64,000 nt of DNA from Agelas oroides. Lineage: Eukaryota; Porifera; Demospongiae; Agelasida; Agelasidae. A program made the position numbers and the translations under genes. Location: positions 4,529,928-4,593,927 of the forward strand of contig OX422185.1 in assembly GCA_949130485.1 (NCBI GenBank). Direction: 5' to 3'. Each line of letters opens with the position of its first letter. Positions within the stretch are counted from its first letter, which is position 1. Shown here one piece after another: positions 1 through 8,695 of this stretch. The notes beneath the pieces are model-generated. The model was given only the letters and a program-made list of their open reading frames with translations, made no database searches and had not been told where the DNA came from.

Positions 1-660
1 CACAAGTTGTACTTTCCTGCAGGAAGTGTTACTACAAATATAGTGTGCAAACTATGGTGTTTATCCCTTTGGGTTGTATTTCCTGAATTACCTTGCCTAG
101 CTGTACTATAACTAAACTAAAATTAATACTAACTAAAAGTAATTTCATTGCCTTTCCATGTACTAATACTAAACTAAAATTCAATATTCTTTCAAAATAC
201 TAACTAATACTCAACTACGTACCTCCCGAGCACTAACTACTACTAAACTAATGTCGATTTTACGCTTGAAACTAACCGTTACTAAACTAAAAAGCAAGGT
301 GCTGAACTAAAACAACACTATTATTTATGGCAAGACAAGCTGTTTGTCCACCTGCATTCAAGCCACTTACATTCAAGTTATCATTTTCTTTCCACTTAGG
401 GTGCAGTTAAGCTCGGGAAAAAACAGTAATGCATTCCTTGACCCCAGCCCTAACCCTAACCCTTCCTTTCCCTTAAGCCACGACCAGCCCACTGTATGGT
501 CTCATGTATTTAACCAATAGCAGAGTGATGGATCGTAAATATTTAATAAGGTGCGCGATTGATCATAAATGAATATTCAATAAGATTGATGATGTAACTG
601 CAACATGGACTGCAGTGAACTTAGCCTCTCCCCAAACAATATTAACACACTCCTCACTTT
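1..660. other. AT-rich non-coding stretch
   Basis: No gene is visible. Positions 100-300 are a degenerate run of ACTAA/ACTAAAAT words. At about 447-470 there is a very short CCCTAA-like run (two to three units) that resembles, but does not amount to, an interstitial telomeric repeat. Confidence 0.6.
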
Positions 661-671
661 TCAGTAGGCAA

Positions 672-722
672 TTATAACACCAGGCCCCTTCCCGAGTTTT
701 GGGTGGGGTCTGGGGACGAGGC
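672..722. repeat. short foldback, AGGCC..GAGGCTA family
   Basis: A small hairpin-like repeat. CCAGGCCCCTTCCCGAG is followed by its near-complement GGTCTGGGGACGAGGCTA. Similar 45-100 bp palindromes recur at about 13935-14005, 19785-19853, 32337-32407, 38528-38582, 38653-38698, 38738-38797, 39393-39444, 55833-55880, 56814-56866, 61638-61690 and 62055-62103. They look like the minimal form of the longer TAGCCTCGTTCCCAGGCC foldback elements. Confidence 0.6.
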
Positions 723-903
723 TATATCACTTGTGCATCGACCTGGTCAAGTACTTGTTGATACAAGGTCGACAAACATACTCTGCAACTACAATGCTGC
801 TTGGTGGAGGGGTACCACTGGACAGTTGAGTGAGGTTTGTAACATTGTTAGTCGGCTGAAAGGGTGGATATCTCCTCTTGCACTAAATTGCCTTACAAAG
901 AAC

Positions 904-1405
904 TAGTGCTGGACGATATTGAAATTTTGCATATCGATTATTGTGGACTCCATAGTAACAATATATCGATATATTGGGTTCCCAGAGTACGGTGACACGA
1001 CCTTAGCGAGACGACAAACAGCTTTCTTCTTGCAGTCCAAGGTAGAAATCGAACATTATTCCGTTGCGGATTTCGACCACGTTACCGCGTTCAAAGCACT
1101 GTAGCGCAGAACTTCTGCTAAGGCGGGCCTCATATGTGCTACATAGACTTATCAGGTATTCATGCATCGTCGCTGTGCGTATGAGCCCCACCCTTAACAG
1201 AAGTTTTGCACTATAGCGCTTTGAACGCAGTAACGCTGTCAAATTGTCCAACGGAATAATGTTCAATTTCTACCCGATCGGAGAAATACGCATGCGCGTC
1301 TCAATAATCGTGATATATTGATGCACAAGCGAGCCGTATTGATATAGATATCGAGTAAGTAGCTAGACCAATATATTGGAATATCGATATATTGTCCCAG
1401 CACTA
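904..1405. mobile_element. hAT-like MITE with 8-bp target-site duplication
   Basis: The element starts TAGTGCTGG and ends CCAGCACTA, with AT-rich subterminal inverted repeats containing ATATCGATATATTG. It is flanked on both sides by CAAAGAAC (896-903 and 1406-1413). The 8-bp duplication and TAG-type tip fit the hAT superfamily. Other copies of the host repeat (20005-20030, 24095-24120, 49235-49265) run across the site without the insert. No transposase is present, and a second foldback lies inside it. Confidence 0.8.
1030..1276. mobile_element. nested foldback MITE (GTAGAAATCGAA family)
   Basis: Inverted arms GTAGAAATCGAACATTATTC and its complement near 1245-1272 enclose further inverted sequence containing GCGTTCAAAGC and GGGCGGG-like blocks. 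It belongs to the same family as the complete copy at 6205-6467. Its outer tips (TGTGGCAGTCCC) are eroded here. It is nested in the hAT-like MITE and is therefore younger than it. Confidence 0.65.
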
Positions 1406-1540
1406 CAAAGAACCTTTTTTAACCTGAGGAGAATAACAACCAACCAACTTTGTGTCTGGCAAATTAAGAACTATGACCTCAACCAACAGTGTGTCGGTAC
1501 AGGACCCAGCAAGGGGTTCCATCACGTGTGTACACTACAC

Positions 1541-1690
1541 AGTCCTGGTAAATCCAGGTCTTTAAAAAATTTGATGTTCACATCCACTGAAATCTGAAAG
1601 GACTTCAGGTCGTCTCATGCAATACCACTACCCGGCTACGCTTACATACCTTGGCTTGTTCCTAATACTTGTACAACTCCTAAAGGTGAA
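1541..1690 (-). ncRNA. Sm-class snRNA-like element, degenerate (pair partner a)
   Basis: Read on the minus strand: a TTAGGAACAAGCC block, an eroded TATA (TATGTAAG), a body beginning near GGTAGTGGTATTGCATGAG, an AAATTTTTT Sm-like site (about 1564-1572) and a CCTGG/CCAGG hairpin (1544-1558). The upstream palindrome is absent. It lies in tandem with the next copy, an arrangement repeated at 2884/3056, 22561/22724 and 26285/26418. Confidence 0.45.
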
Positions 1691-1723
1691 TGTTAAATAA
1701 TTATCTCTACGTGCACACATAGA

Positions 1724-1900
1724 TAGACCCAGCAAACCAGGTCTTCCTAAAATTTTCAAACAATGTAAACAGAAGTTCTAGACTGGTGCTTCAAAGATAC
1801 CTTACAGTATATAGCTGTTCTTATATACCCAGTCTTGTTCCTAACAATTGTGGGTTTTGTGTGCCGGAAGTGTACAGTATTCATTGATCTATGAATATAC
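1724..1900 (-). ncRNA. Sm-class snRNA-like element
   Basis: The palindrome ATTCAT..ATGAAT lies at about 1879-1897, the conserved CCCACAATTGTTAGGAAC block at about 1837-1856 and TATATAA at 1821-1827. The body carries CTGTAAGGTATCTTTGAAGC. The Sm-like site is AAAATTTTAGG (about 1746-1757) and the 3' hairpin arms are AGACCTGG/CTGGGTCT (1725-1744). The body closely matches the copy at 22724-22912. The Sm site is slightly atypical. Confidence 0.6.
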
Positions 1901-1939
1901 TGTTATGCATGAATAGGACAATAAGCTTCAAACTACCTC

Positions 1940-2200
1940 TTGCTATTGTCCCACTCCAGCTTAGTCTTGTGCGCCCAGCCACGCCCACCTCCCAGTGAGA
2001 AACAGTATGGTGAGCAAAGTCGAATAGCTTTGGCCTTTTTCCAAATTGTGGTAAGGGCCAATGAGATCGTGAGATCGTTAATAATCATGTAGCAGTTCCC
2101 CTACAGCAATAAAATTTTGCCTCTCAACTTGGGTATCCAAACAAATTTTTGAGCGGACATGACGCAAAAGGTTTTCAACATTGGTAGCAATTTGCAAAGC
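1940..2200. repeat. long repeat flanking snRNA-like copies
   Basis: This segment follows snRNA-like copies and recurs at 3235-3500, 19080-19340, 22930-23160 and 26590-26830. Landmarks are CCAAATTGTGGTAAGG, GCCTCTCAACTTGGG and TTTTTGAGCGG. No reading frame is conserved among the copies, so it is treated as non-coding. Confidence 0.65.
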
Positions 2201-2552
2201 GTACATAGCGGAGTCATGTGCACTGTGTTGGGTAGCATGTACCAGCTACCTCCAAATAAGCCATATAATGACCGCTTAGCAGCTCTTTTTCCAAAAGTAA
2301 CACATGCAGAAATTTTCAGAAGAGAACTGTTGGGTTCGATTGAGAAGAAATTAATTGTCTTTGATTTCACCGTGGGAAAACTTCATAGCTTACCGCTAAA
2401 GGTGCAAAGTGGAAGTTTACATGTCCAGTGGGTGTGGCATATTTGCCAGTTCCAGCGCTTTGGAAAGAGATATTGACTATCCCCATGGATAAAAAGTTGT
2501 GCCAGATGAAGTAATGAGGAGAATAACAACCAACCAACTAAAGTGGCATTGT

Positions 2553-2860
2553 GTCTGGCAAGTTAAGAACTGTGGCCTCAACCAACAGTGTGTCGCTACA
2601 GGAGCCAGCAAGTTAAGAACTGTGGCCTCAACCAATAGTGTGTCGCTACAGGAGCCAGCAAGTTAAGAACTGTGACCTCAACCAACAGTGTGTCACTACA
2701 GGAGCCAGCAAGTTAAGAACTGTGACCTCAACCAACAGTGTGTCGCTACAGGAGCCAGCAAGTTAAGAACTGTGACCTCAACCAACAGTGTGTCGCTACA
2801 GGAGCCAGCAAGTTAAGAACTGTGACCTCAACCAACAGTGTGTCGCTGCAGGACCCAGCA
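2553..2860. repeat. 50-bp minisatellite, about 6 units
   Basis: Tandem units of 50 bp contain GTTAAGAACTGTGACCTC, AACCAACAGTGTGTCG and CTACAGGAGCCAGCAA. The unit is a segment of composite repeat G, which occurs once per copy elsewhere (for example 24155-24215 and 49300-49350). The same unit is amplified far more at 20045-22530. Confidence 0.9.
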
Positions 2861-2883
2861 GAGGGTTTCCACTATATGTGTGA

Positions 2884-3015
2884 CAGACCCAGTAAATCAA
2901 GGTCTTTCAAAAATTTGACATTCAAGAAAACTGAAAGGACCGCAGGTCTTCTCATGCAATACCACCACCTGGCTACACTTGTATACCCTGGCTTGCTCCT
3001 AACACTTATTATACA
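2884..3015 (-). ncRNA. Sm-class snRNA-like element, degenerate (pair partner a)
   Basis: Minus strand: AAGTGTTAGGAGCAAGCC, an eroded TATA (GTATAC, about 2981-2986), a body with GGTGGTGGTATTGCATGAG, an AAATTTTTG Sm-like site (about 2909-2916) and AGACC/GGTCT hairpin arms (2885-2905). It resembles the copies at 1541 and 22561. Confidence 0.45.
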
Positions 3016-3055
3016 GCCCCTAAAGATTAATGTTAAATAACTATATGTGTACACA

Positions 3056-3216
3056 TAGACCTAGCAAACCAGGTCCTCCAAAAAATTTCGAACGCTGCAA
3101 AACTGAAATCCTGGATCTCTGGCTCAGATACCTTACAGCAACTGTCCTTATATACCCTGGCTTGTTCCTAACACTTGTGGAAGGAAAGTGTAGACTATTC
3201 ATTGAGTTATGAATAA
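3056..3216 (-). ncRNA. Sm-class snRNA-like element
   Basis: The palindrome lies at 3196-3215, CCACAAGTGTTAGGAAC at about 3162-3180, TATATAA at about 3148-3154 and the Sm-like AAATTTTTTGG at about 3079-3088. The 3' hairpin is at about 3057-3076. The body begins CTGTAAGGTATCTGAGCC and can fold on itself through ATCT/AGAT. Confidence 0.6.
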
Positions 3217-3439
3217 GAGCAATTAGCTTCACACAGTATCTTGCTATTGTCCTAGTCCAGCTTATGCCCAGCCTGCACCCACCTCCCAGCGAGAAAGTCG
3301 AATATCTTTGGCCTCTTTCCCAAATTGTGGTAAGGACCAATGAGAATGTGACATTTTTAATAATCAGGTAGCAGTTCCCTTACAATTTTGCCTCTCAACT
3401 TGGGTATCCAATGAGCGGGTATGGTGTAAATTGTTTAGG

Positions 3440-3835
3440 AAGGTTGCTAGGTTACACTGTCCAAGAGCACATGATGACATCATTCTTATTGTGGAGGTAG
3501 GAGGAAGAGCGTGTAACTTCCTATCCTGGCCGTGGTGGAAGCAGAATCTCCCACATGTACTATAAATAGCACATCCGGTTGAGTTGTAGCTAGTGTGAGG
3601 GTGAAAGCGTGAGTAGAAGTAGCTGCAAAACAGCTGAGTTAGAGGCTTAACAGTTGGATAAGAACAGTGTGTTACCCAATGGGAAGATCAGGAGTTTGCA
3701 AAAGGCTACATGGCTTTCATCATGGCCTTCTTCAACTGTCAGATGTGGATAGTATCATAAAACAAGCCTCATCGTGCCAGGAAGGGCCGAGAACTGTTCC
3801 TGTGTAGCTAGAACTTGCCAGGTAAGCTTGCAGCG
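3440..3835 (+). promoter_or_regulatory. repeat with TATA-like box and splice-donor-like end
   Basis: Almost the same sequence lies at 19310-19680. Both have CTATAAATAGCACATCC (a TATA-like box at about 3560) roughly 260 bp upstream of AACTTGCCAGGTAAGC, a good 5' splice-site match in this copy that is altered in the other. This could be a TATA promoter plus an untranslated first exon of a repeated unit. No ORF supports a protein. Confidence 0.3.
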
Positions 3836-4332
3836 CTCACATCTTGTTAACTACGAGGGTAACAGCACGTTGTGAAATTTTAGATCGTGAAACTTCAAGG
3901 TGTGTTCTATTTTTAGTACACGTGGGAGATTCTGCCTGTTTTAAATTTTTGGCAGCTACACGCTCTTTGTCTTCCTTCTGCAATAAGACTGTCACAAGAG
4001 TACTCATTAGCCCAAGAAATTCGACTTAGTTCACCAGACTGTTTTCCTTATAAGAGGGTGGGGGTCTGAGGATGAGACTGAGTTCAGCTTTCTAGCTTGG
4101 CGGTGTGTCTGACAACAAAATCGTGCATTATTCAACATAACACGTCGATCCAATCACAGTAATACTCAGAAGTGGAAAAGTTGCAAAACATAGAGAAGGA
4201 CTGCACTAGCTGCTTGGTCTCAGTCATCATACGTCAGGTGGACACAAGACGGACATGGGGGGGAGGACCCCGGCCTATCTAATTATGCATGCACTAAGCT
4301 TGAGAGCAAGTTCCTTTCCTAATCAATCCGAG
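3836..4332. other. repeat fragments, no gene
   Basis: An inverted remnant of the preceding repeat (CACGTGGGAGATTCTGCC near 3920) is followed, at about 4220-4270, by a fragment of the foldback interior that recurs elsewhere with GTGGACATGGGGG and CATCATACGTCAGGTGG. There is no convincing coding sequence. Confidence 0.5.
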
Positions 4333-4334
4333 TA

Positions 4335-5030
4335 CCGTATTCGCTCTAATTTATGGAATGCTCTAATTATTGGAATGCCGAATTTTAATTATTTAATCCG
4401 CTCTAATTCATGGAACGAATGAATTATTTAAATAAATAACCATTCTAATCGCTCGAACGGGCAAGTTCTACTCAGTTTTATTTTCTCCTGCTATAATGTC
4501 TCTTGCTCGTTCTACCAACTTCTTCCCATGGAGCGTTACATAGCAGAGAATCTTCAATCCGCCTGGAATGAGTGGAGAGTGCCGTCGCCTTCCATATTCA
4601 TTTCTCCTCTGTGAGTCAGAAAATGCCAGAGTAAGCGGCTGAATTCTCAGATAGATGGCCAACAGTGCTATTGTTGTTATCAATGCTGCGTATAACAATG
4701 GCCATGGCGAATCTGTCGGTCGACCAGGGCCACGGTTCACAGCTGGCCATGGTTCACAGCTGGCGACGATCTCTTCGATTGCAGCGAAGGATGTTCATCC
4801 CTGAGAGTCTCCACAGCGTGAGCTATAGGAGAGATTTCTGTGTTATCCGTGAGTTGACATTGTTACAAATCGATCCATCTCGCTTTTTTCAGTAGCTGTT
4901 GAACTGCTTTTGACACATCCAAAACCGTTCTAATTTATTCGAACGCGAAGGGGAATGATTTTTAACACATTCTAATTCACGGTCGCCAATACACTTATTT
5001 TTGGCCGTTCCATACATACAGCGAATACGG
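4335..5030. mobile_element. TA-flanked MITE (Tc1/mariner-type)
   Basis: The left tip CCGTATTCGCT and right tip AGCGAATACGG are inverted and flanked by TA (4333-4334, 5031-5032). Subterminal sequence repeats TCTAATTYATGGAA words. The 696-bp interior has a 90-codon open frame on the minus strand (4468-4740) with a hydrophobic stretch but no recognisable domain, so it is not called as a gene. TA duplication and tip suggest the Tc1/mariner group. Confidence 0.7.
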
Positions 5031-5192
5031 TACTTCCAGTCACATGATTGCATGCAATCTTCACTAGCAGTGGAGCATGTAAATAGTGTGTCCACTTTGT
5101 GTTCACCTGGCATCGTTCATATGATGAATGTCTTCACTGCTTCCAAGGAGGAAAGCAGTGAACAATGTGTGCCTTTCATATTAATAGTTGTG

Positions 5193-5345
5193 TAGACCTA
5201 GTTACACTAGGTCTTCCAAACATTTTTCAATTCGAGTCACCCCAGAACTGCATAAAACCTAAGCTAGCCTCCAACAGCTGTCCTTATATACTCGGCTCAT
5301 TCCTAACACTTGTGGGTACAGTATCTATGAATACTGTTAGTCAGG
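5193..5345 (-). ncRNA. Sm-class snRNA-like element
   Basis: The hairpin has perfect 9-bp arms AGACCTAGT/ACTAGGTCT (5194-5213). The Sm region reads AAAAATGTTTGG, a departure from consensus. TATATAA is at about 5284-5290 and CCCACAAGTGTTAGGAA at about 5298-5317. The upstream palindrome is partly lost. The body is unrelated to that of neighbouring copies. Confidence 0.55.
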
Positions 5346-5435
5346 GCAATTAAGGTTCAAGTACATGTTCATGAATAAAATTAGTATGTCAAAAACTTGC
5401 CTACCAAAAAGCTACTGGGTTTTTACAACAACGGA

Positions 5436-5877
5436 GCTCCGGAGAGTGGTTGGCCTTCATTAGATTCTAGCTGGCAATGATATTACATGCTTGGAACCAC
5501 TACTAAATTGTCAATGCCATTTTAAGTTCTGGGGTTGTGGTTACACTTGAAAGAAATATTCTTCTTAGGTTTATTAAAGTCTAGATTAACATCAAAAAAA
5601 AGTACAGAAACAAGACTTAAAAAACATTACAAATGTAAAAAGATGTAGGGATGGCATGCCAAGAAGTATGAAAACAAGGTAGGGATAATATAATAGTGAA
5701 GGTAAATTTACAAAGCCCTATCCCTACATCTTTTTACATTACAGTTGCAAACTAGTGTGAAAACGATGCAGGGATGAGGCTTTGTAAATTTACCTTCACT
5801 ATTATATCATCCCTACCTTGTTTGCATACTTTTTGGCATGCCATCCCTACATCTTTTAATGTTTTTTAAGTCTTGTA
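5436..5877. mobile_element. long foldback element (CAAGACTTAAAAAACATT family)
   Basis: The inner arms near 5609-5680 and 5790-5875 are inverted copies containing AGATGTAGGGATGGCATGCC. The outer left flank (GAGAGTGGTTGGCC, 5441-5454) matches, inverted, the outer right flank of the copy at 38319-39133, so the true element is longer than the obvious hairpin. Partial copies lie at 16186-16403 and 39893-40060. No transposase is seen. Confidence 0.7.
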
Positions 5878-5882
5878 CAAAT

Positions 5883-6086
5883 TCATGCAGCGGTAGTCAG
5901 GGTAGAGCGCCCAGCCCTATCTCTCTCTGGGCTGCGCTTCGTTAATCTTTCCTGCCTATGCTCGGCTGTCTCTGCCACACGTTGAGCTCGTTCTCTCCAG
6001 CGTAGTAGCCTGTCTTCCTTATCTTGCGATGGTTTTGGTGCTCTTCTGGAAGTATTCAGAATATCTATGTTCACTACAAATAGCAA
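5883..6086 (-). pseudogene. STPR-like basic repeat fragment
   Basis: The open frame, about 68 codons, ends in a basic, alanine/glutamate-rich segment with two phased repeats: WRERAQRVAETAEHRQERL and RSPERDRAGRSTLTTAA. This spacing of R, E, T-A-E and QERL is typical of the 23-residue STPR repeat found in FMBP-1-like proteins and in some helicase-bearing transposon proteins. It is isolated and abuts a foldback element, so it is probably a relic exon. A second STPR-like piece lies at 37517-37690. Confidence 0.45.
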
Positions 6087-6204
6087 AACAACTCTAAACC
6101 GGGGAATTATGATAAAAGTGTCTAGGTCTACACGTTTTTAGATCACGCGCATATTGTCCACACACGCCGAGCGTACATGTGCATTGGACGTATGTACAAT
6201 ACAT

Positions 6205-6467
6205 ATGTGGCAGTCCCGTGTAGAAATCGAAGGTTATTCCGTCGCGTATTTCGATAGCATTGCTGCGTTCAAAGCGACGTATCGCTCAACTTCCGTGAAG
6301 GGCAGCGCTCATACGCGCTTCGTAGGCTTATTAGATATGCATGCATCTATGAAGTACGTATGAGCCCCGCCCTTAACGGAAGTTCAGCGATACGGCGCTG
6401 TGAACGCAGCGATGCGATCGAAGTACGCGACGGAATAACCTTCGATTTCTACACGGGACTGCCACAT
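6205..6467. mobile_element. complete foldback MITE (TGTGGCAGTCCC tips)
   Basis: Near-perfect inverted arms begin ATGTGGCAGTCCC and end GGGACTGCCACAT. The arms extend over about 120 bp each and include GTAGAAATCGAAGGTTATTC and GAGCCCCGCCCTTAACGG. This is the best copy of the family. Others, often reduced to one arm, are at 1030, 11612, 35046, 41592, 43223, 54586 and 63272. It is non-autonomous and the superfamily is not determined. Confidence 0.85.
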
Positions 6468-6814
6468 ATATATATACATATAAACATGAAATTTTGCCGT
6501 CAAACTCACAAGTGTGTGCACTAAGCTAGAGAGTAACCTTCTTACGAATCAACACATGCACACAAGTACACACACATGCACTCAAGCACACACAAACATT
6601 GCTGGTTTTTGAGGGTTCCATCCCTACATGCGCTGGTTTTCGTTCAGGTTTTCTGACTTGTATATGTGAACACGAATGGAAGGTAAAAACAGGGAACGAG
6701 GCTAATGGTTCAGTGTTGAAGTGCACTGCTTGTTCATGCTCGCTCCCACACTGTTCTACATTCACCTAGTCTAGGAAAAGCAAGGAGTGGAATGTTTGCA
6801 TTTGTAAGTAGATG

Positions 6815-7012
6815 TGTAGACCTAGTAGGACTAGGTCTTCCAAAAATTCTATTCATATTCATCATGAAAACAGCAAAGACCAACTGAGAAACGTGCAGAA
6901 CCTTTCACCACCTGTCTTTATATACCCTGGCGTGTTCCTAACACTTGTGGGTTTTGTGTGACGTCTTGTTAGATATTCATTGAGCTATGAATAATGTTAG
7001 CCAGGGTAATTA
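6815..7012 (-). ncRNA. Sm-class snRNA-like element (type copy)
   Basis: This is the clearest class-1 copy. In RNA sense it has a palindrome of ATTCAT and ATGAAT (about 6974-6993), GACGTCA-like sequence, CCCACAAGTGTTAGGAAC (about 6934-6953) and TATATAAA (6918-6925). A variable body of about 65 nt follows, then AATTTTTGG (6842-6850) and directly a hairpin with perfect 9-bp arms AGACCTAGT/ACTAGGTCT and a CCT loop (6818-6838). The order enhancer-like palindrome, PSE-like block, TATA, RNA, Sm site and 3' stem-loop is that of Sm-class snRNA or spliced-leader genes. It could instead be a transposon mimicking that layout. Transcription is unproven. Confidence 0.65.
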
Positions 7013-7018
7013 CACTTC

Positions 7019-7021
<3 letters not shown>

Positions 7022-7103
<82 letters not shown>

Positions 7104-7126
7104 GTGTGTGTGTGCATGCGTGTGTG

Positions 7127-7188
<62 letters not shown>

Positions 7189-7210
7189 CGCGTGTGTGTG
7201 TGTGTGTGCT
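7022..7210. repeat. (TG)n microsatellite, about 190 bp
   Basis: Nearly pure TG dinucleotides with a few CG/CA interruptions. It begins about 10 bp upstream of the snRNA-like element's promoter side. Open frames of Cys-Val or His-Thr here are artefacts. Confidence 0.97.
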
Positions 7211-7750
7211 TGGTACACATTGTCTGCACATGCTCAATTCCCCTAGGAAATTTCAAAATTTCCATAAAAACTGCTGTTACACTAACCTCTATGAGTCGTG
7301 TCAACTCCTCCCATGTGAAAGATGCCTGCTACTGACCAAGCTCTGTGTGGATGATGACAAGGAAGCAATGAAGGCACTCAGCTTTTTGCTGGCATGAATT
7401 CTCCACACGCTTGTTCATTCCTGCTAAACACTGCAGCATGTGTGACACAATCTTTCCCTTTGAAGTTCACCGATCAACTTGAACAAAGCAATGCAGACTG
7501 TTGTTGCCAAGACAATATTGTTTCTGGCTTCAAGTCTGCCCATATGTGTCTCACAGGGAGTATAACCATGCAGTGCGACCTTTCAGCAGGTGAACAGAAT
7601 TGACCGTAATTTTAGTGTAGTGGAGTAGTAATGCAGGTTACCAAGGGAACTTGGCACATGTGTACCAGGCTCTCTTTCCTCCTCCCTGATGGAGCCAAGA
7701 ATACTACTGACCATGGTTATTGGTCTGGGAATGAAATTTAACATTGAATA
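7211..7750. other. non-coding stretch
   Basis: No gene or recognised repeat is evident, apart from a short foldback fragment around 7700-7735 with CTGACCATGG and TTGGTCTGGGAATG. Confidence 0.4.
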
Positions 7751-7755
7751 ATTAT

Positions 7756-7905
7756 GTAGACCCAGAAACTAGGTCTTCCAAAAATTTCCCAAGTACAGTG
7801 GGGAAGCAAAACAGATTGATGAGACTGTAATGATGTTTTCAGCAGCTGTCTTTATATACCCTGGACTGTTCCTAACACTTGTGGGTTTGTGTGATGTCAT
7901 GTACA
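7756..7905 (-). ncRNA. Sm-class snRNA-like element
   Basis: Hairpin arms AGACCTAG/CTGGGTCT (7758-7776), AAATTTTTGG (about 7779-7787), TATATAAA (7851-7858) and CCCACAAGTGTTAGGAAC (about 7868-7886). A TGACATCA site is present, but the distal palindrome is missing. The body shares CAGCTGCTG just after the TATA box with other copies and is otherwise distinct. Confidence 0.6.
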
Positions 7906-8180
7906 AGAGTGATTACAGGTTTAAAGATATTCCTTGAGGGGTTGAGTTTTCATTGACAGTCAATTTTGTGTATGCACTGTAACTGTAGCTTCGTTTCCAG
8001 GCCTTATACCTTCCATTTGGGCTCACAATAATACACGGGAGCGAAAGACAGGCTAAAAACGGGGGAGGCTTGGGAACGAGGCTACTGTAACTGTATTATT
8101 CAGGAAATTTCCCTTTTTTTTTTGGTTGTCATCTTATGCTTTATCACCCACTCATTGAAGTGTCACTGATTATGTAAATA

Positions 8181-8275
8181 CAGTGGAACCTCACTATTCC
8201 AAACCTCTGAAATATGGACACCTTGTTTTAACAGACGTTTTGCTCAGGTATGGATTGCATTCCCATTAACAGCTA
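8181..8275. mobile_element. pogo/Tigger-like terminal fragment
   Basis: TACAGTGGAACCTCACTATTC resembles, from memory, the terminal repeat of Tigger/pogo-type Tc1-mariner relatives. No matching second end is seen within 1 kb, so this is a solo end. Similar tips occur at 37719-37735 and 62962-62981. Confidence 0.4.
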
Positions 8276-8339
8276 TACAATATAACCACTGAAAGGCAGG
8301 CATCCCGCTATTTTGTAAACTGGACAGGATGTGTGCACG

Positions 8340-8625
8340 TATGTGTGTGTCAAGTGGGGGAGCACCAACACTGGCTGGCACATTGATGTTCATTATGTGA
8401 TATAATTTTCTGCACACACAAAAAGTGTGAAGTTAAAACATACTTGGATATGGGGCATTCATGGCTTAAATAGGTGGGGCATTTATTGCTTAAATGGATG
8501 AGGTATTTATTGCAAAGTGAGTTTACTGTTTTCGGGAGATATGCTCGAAAAACACTGGTTTTCAGGGGAGTACCCATTTCCGATCATCGCATGACCATGG
8601 GTTTCGGTCCCTTTGAACTATTGTA
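8340..8625 (+). repeat. composite repeat G, partial copy
   Basis: It contains GGGGGAGCACCAACACTGGC, a TTGATGTTCAT segment, GCAAAGTGAGTT, GTACCC and CATCGCATGACCA, matching 48985-49200. It ends where the 37-bp minisatellite begins. Confidence 0.7.
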
Positions 8626-8695
8626 CGTGTGGACGAGCATGCATGTGCACGCGTGTGCATGTGTGTGCATGTGTGCATACATCTGTGTACATATG

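Larger units (their letters stand above)
725..1530 (+). repeat. composite interspersed repeat G, copy 1 (interrupted)
   Basis: Homologous stretches occur at 8340-8625 (partial), 19855-20050, 23930-24240, 48800-49380 and 51740-52030. Shared landmarks are a CAACTACAATGYTG segment, GGACAGTTGAGTGAGG, the phrase CTGAGGAGAATAACAACC and a CTCAACCAACAGTGTGTCG segment. Fuller copies also carry TATAAATATCCTCTTGC. No protein is encoded. This copy is split by a hAT-like MITE. Confidence 0.7.

Noticed and set aside
447-470. Telomere repeat (CCCTAA)n
   Set aside because: Only two to three imperfect units; too short to call an interstitial telomere.
2141-2155. Additional Sm-like site AAATTTTTGAGCGG in the long flanking repeat
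   Set aside because: It recurs at about 19275, 23103 and 26778 but has no hairpin after it and no TATA or PSE-like block before it.
4468-4740. 90-codon minus-strand frame with a hydrophobic segment
   Set aside because: Entirely inside a MITE, no known domain, no splice or start context.
6969-7397. Cys-Val and His-Thr open frames
   Set aside because: Translations of TG/CA microsatellites. The same applies at 18331-18779, 30287-30637, 36869-37173 and 44259-44505.
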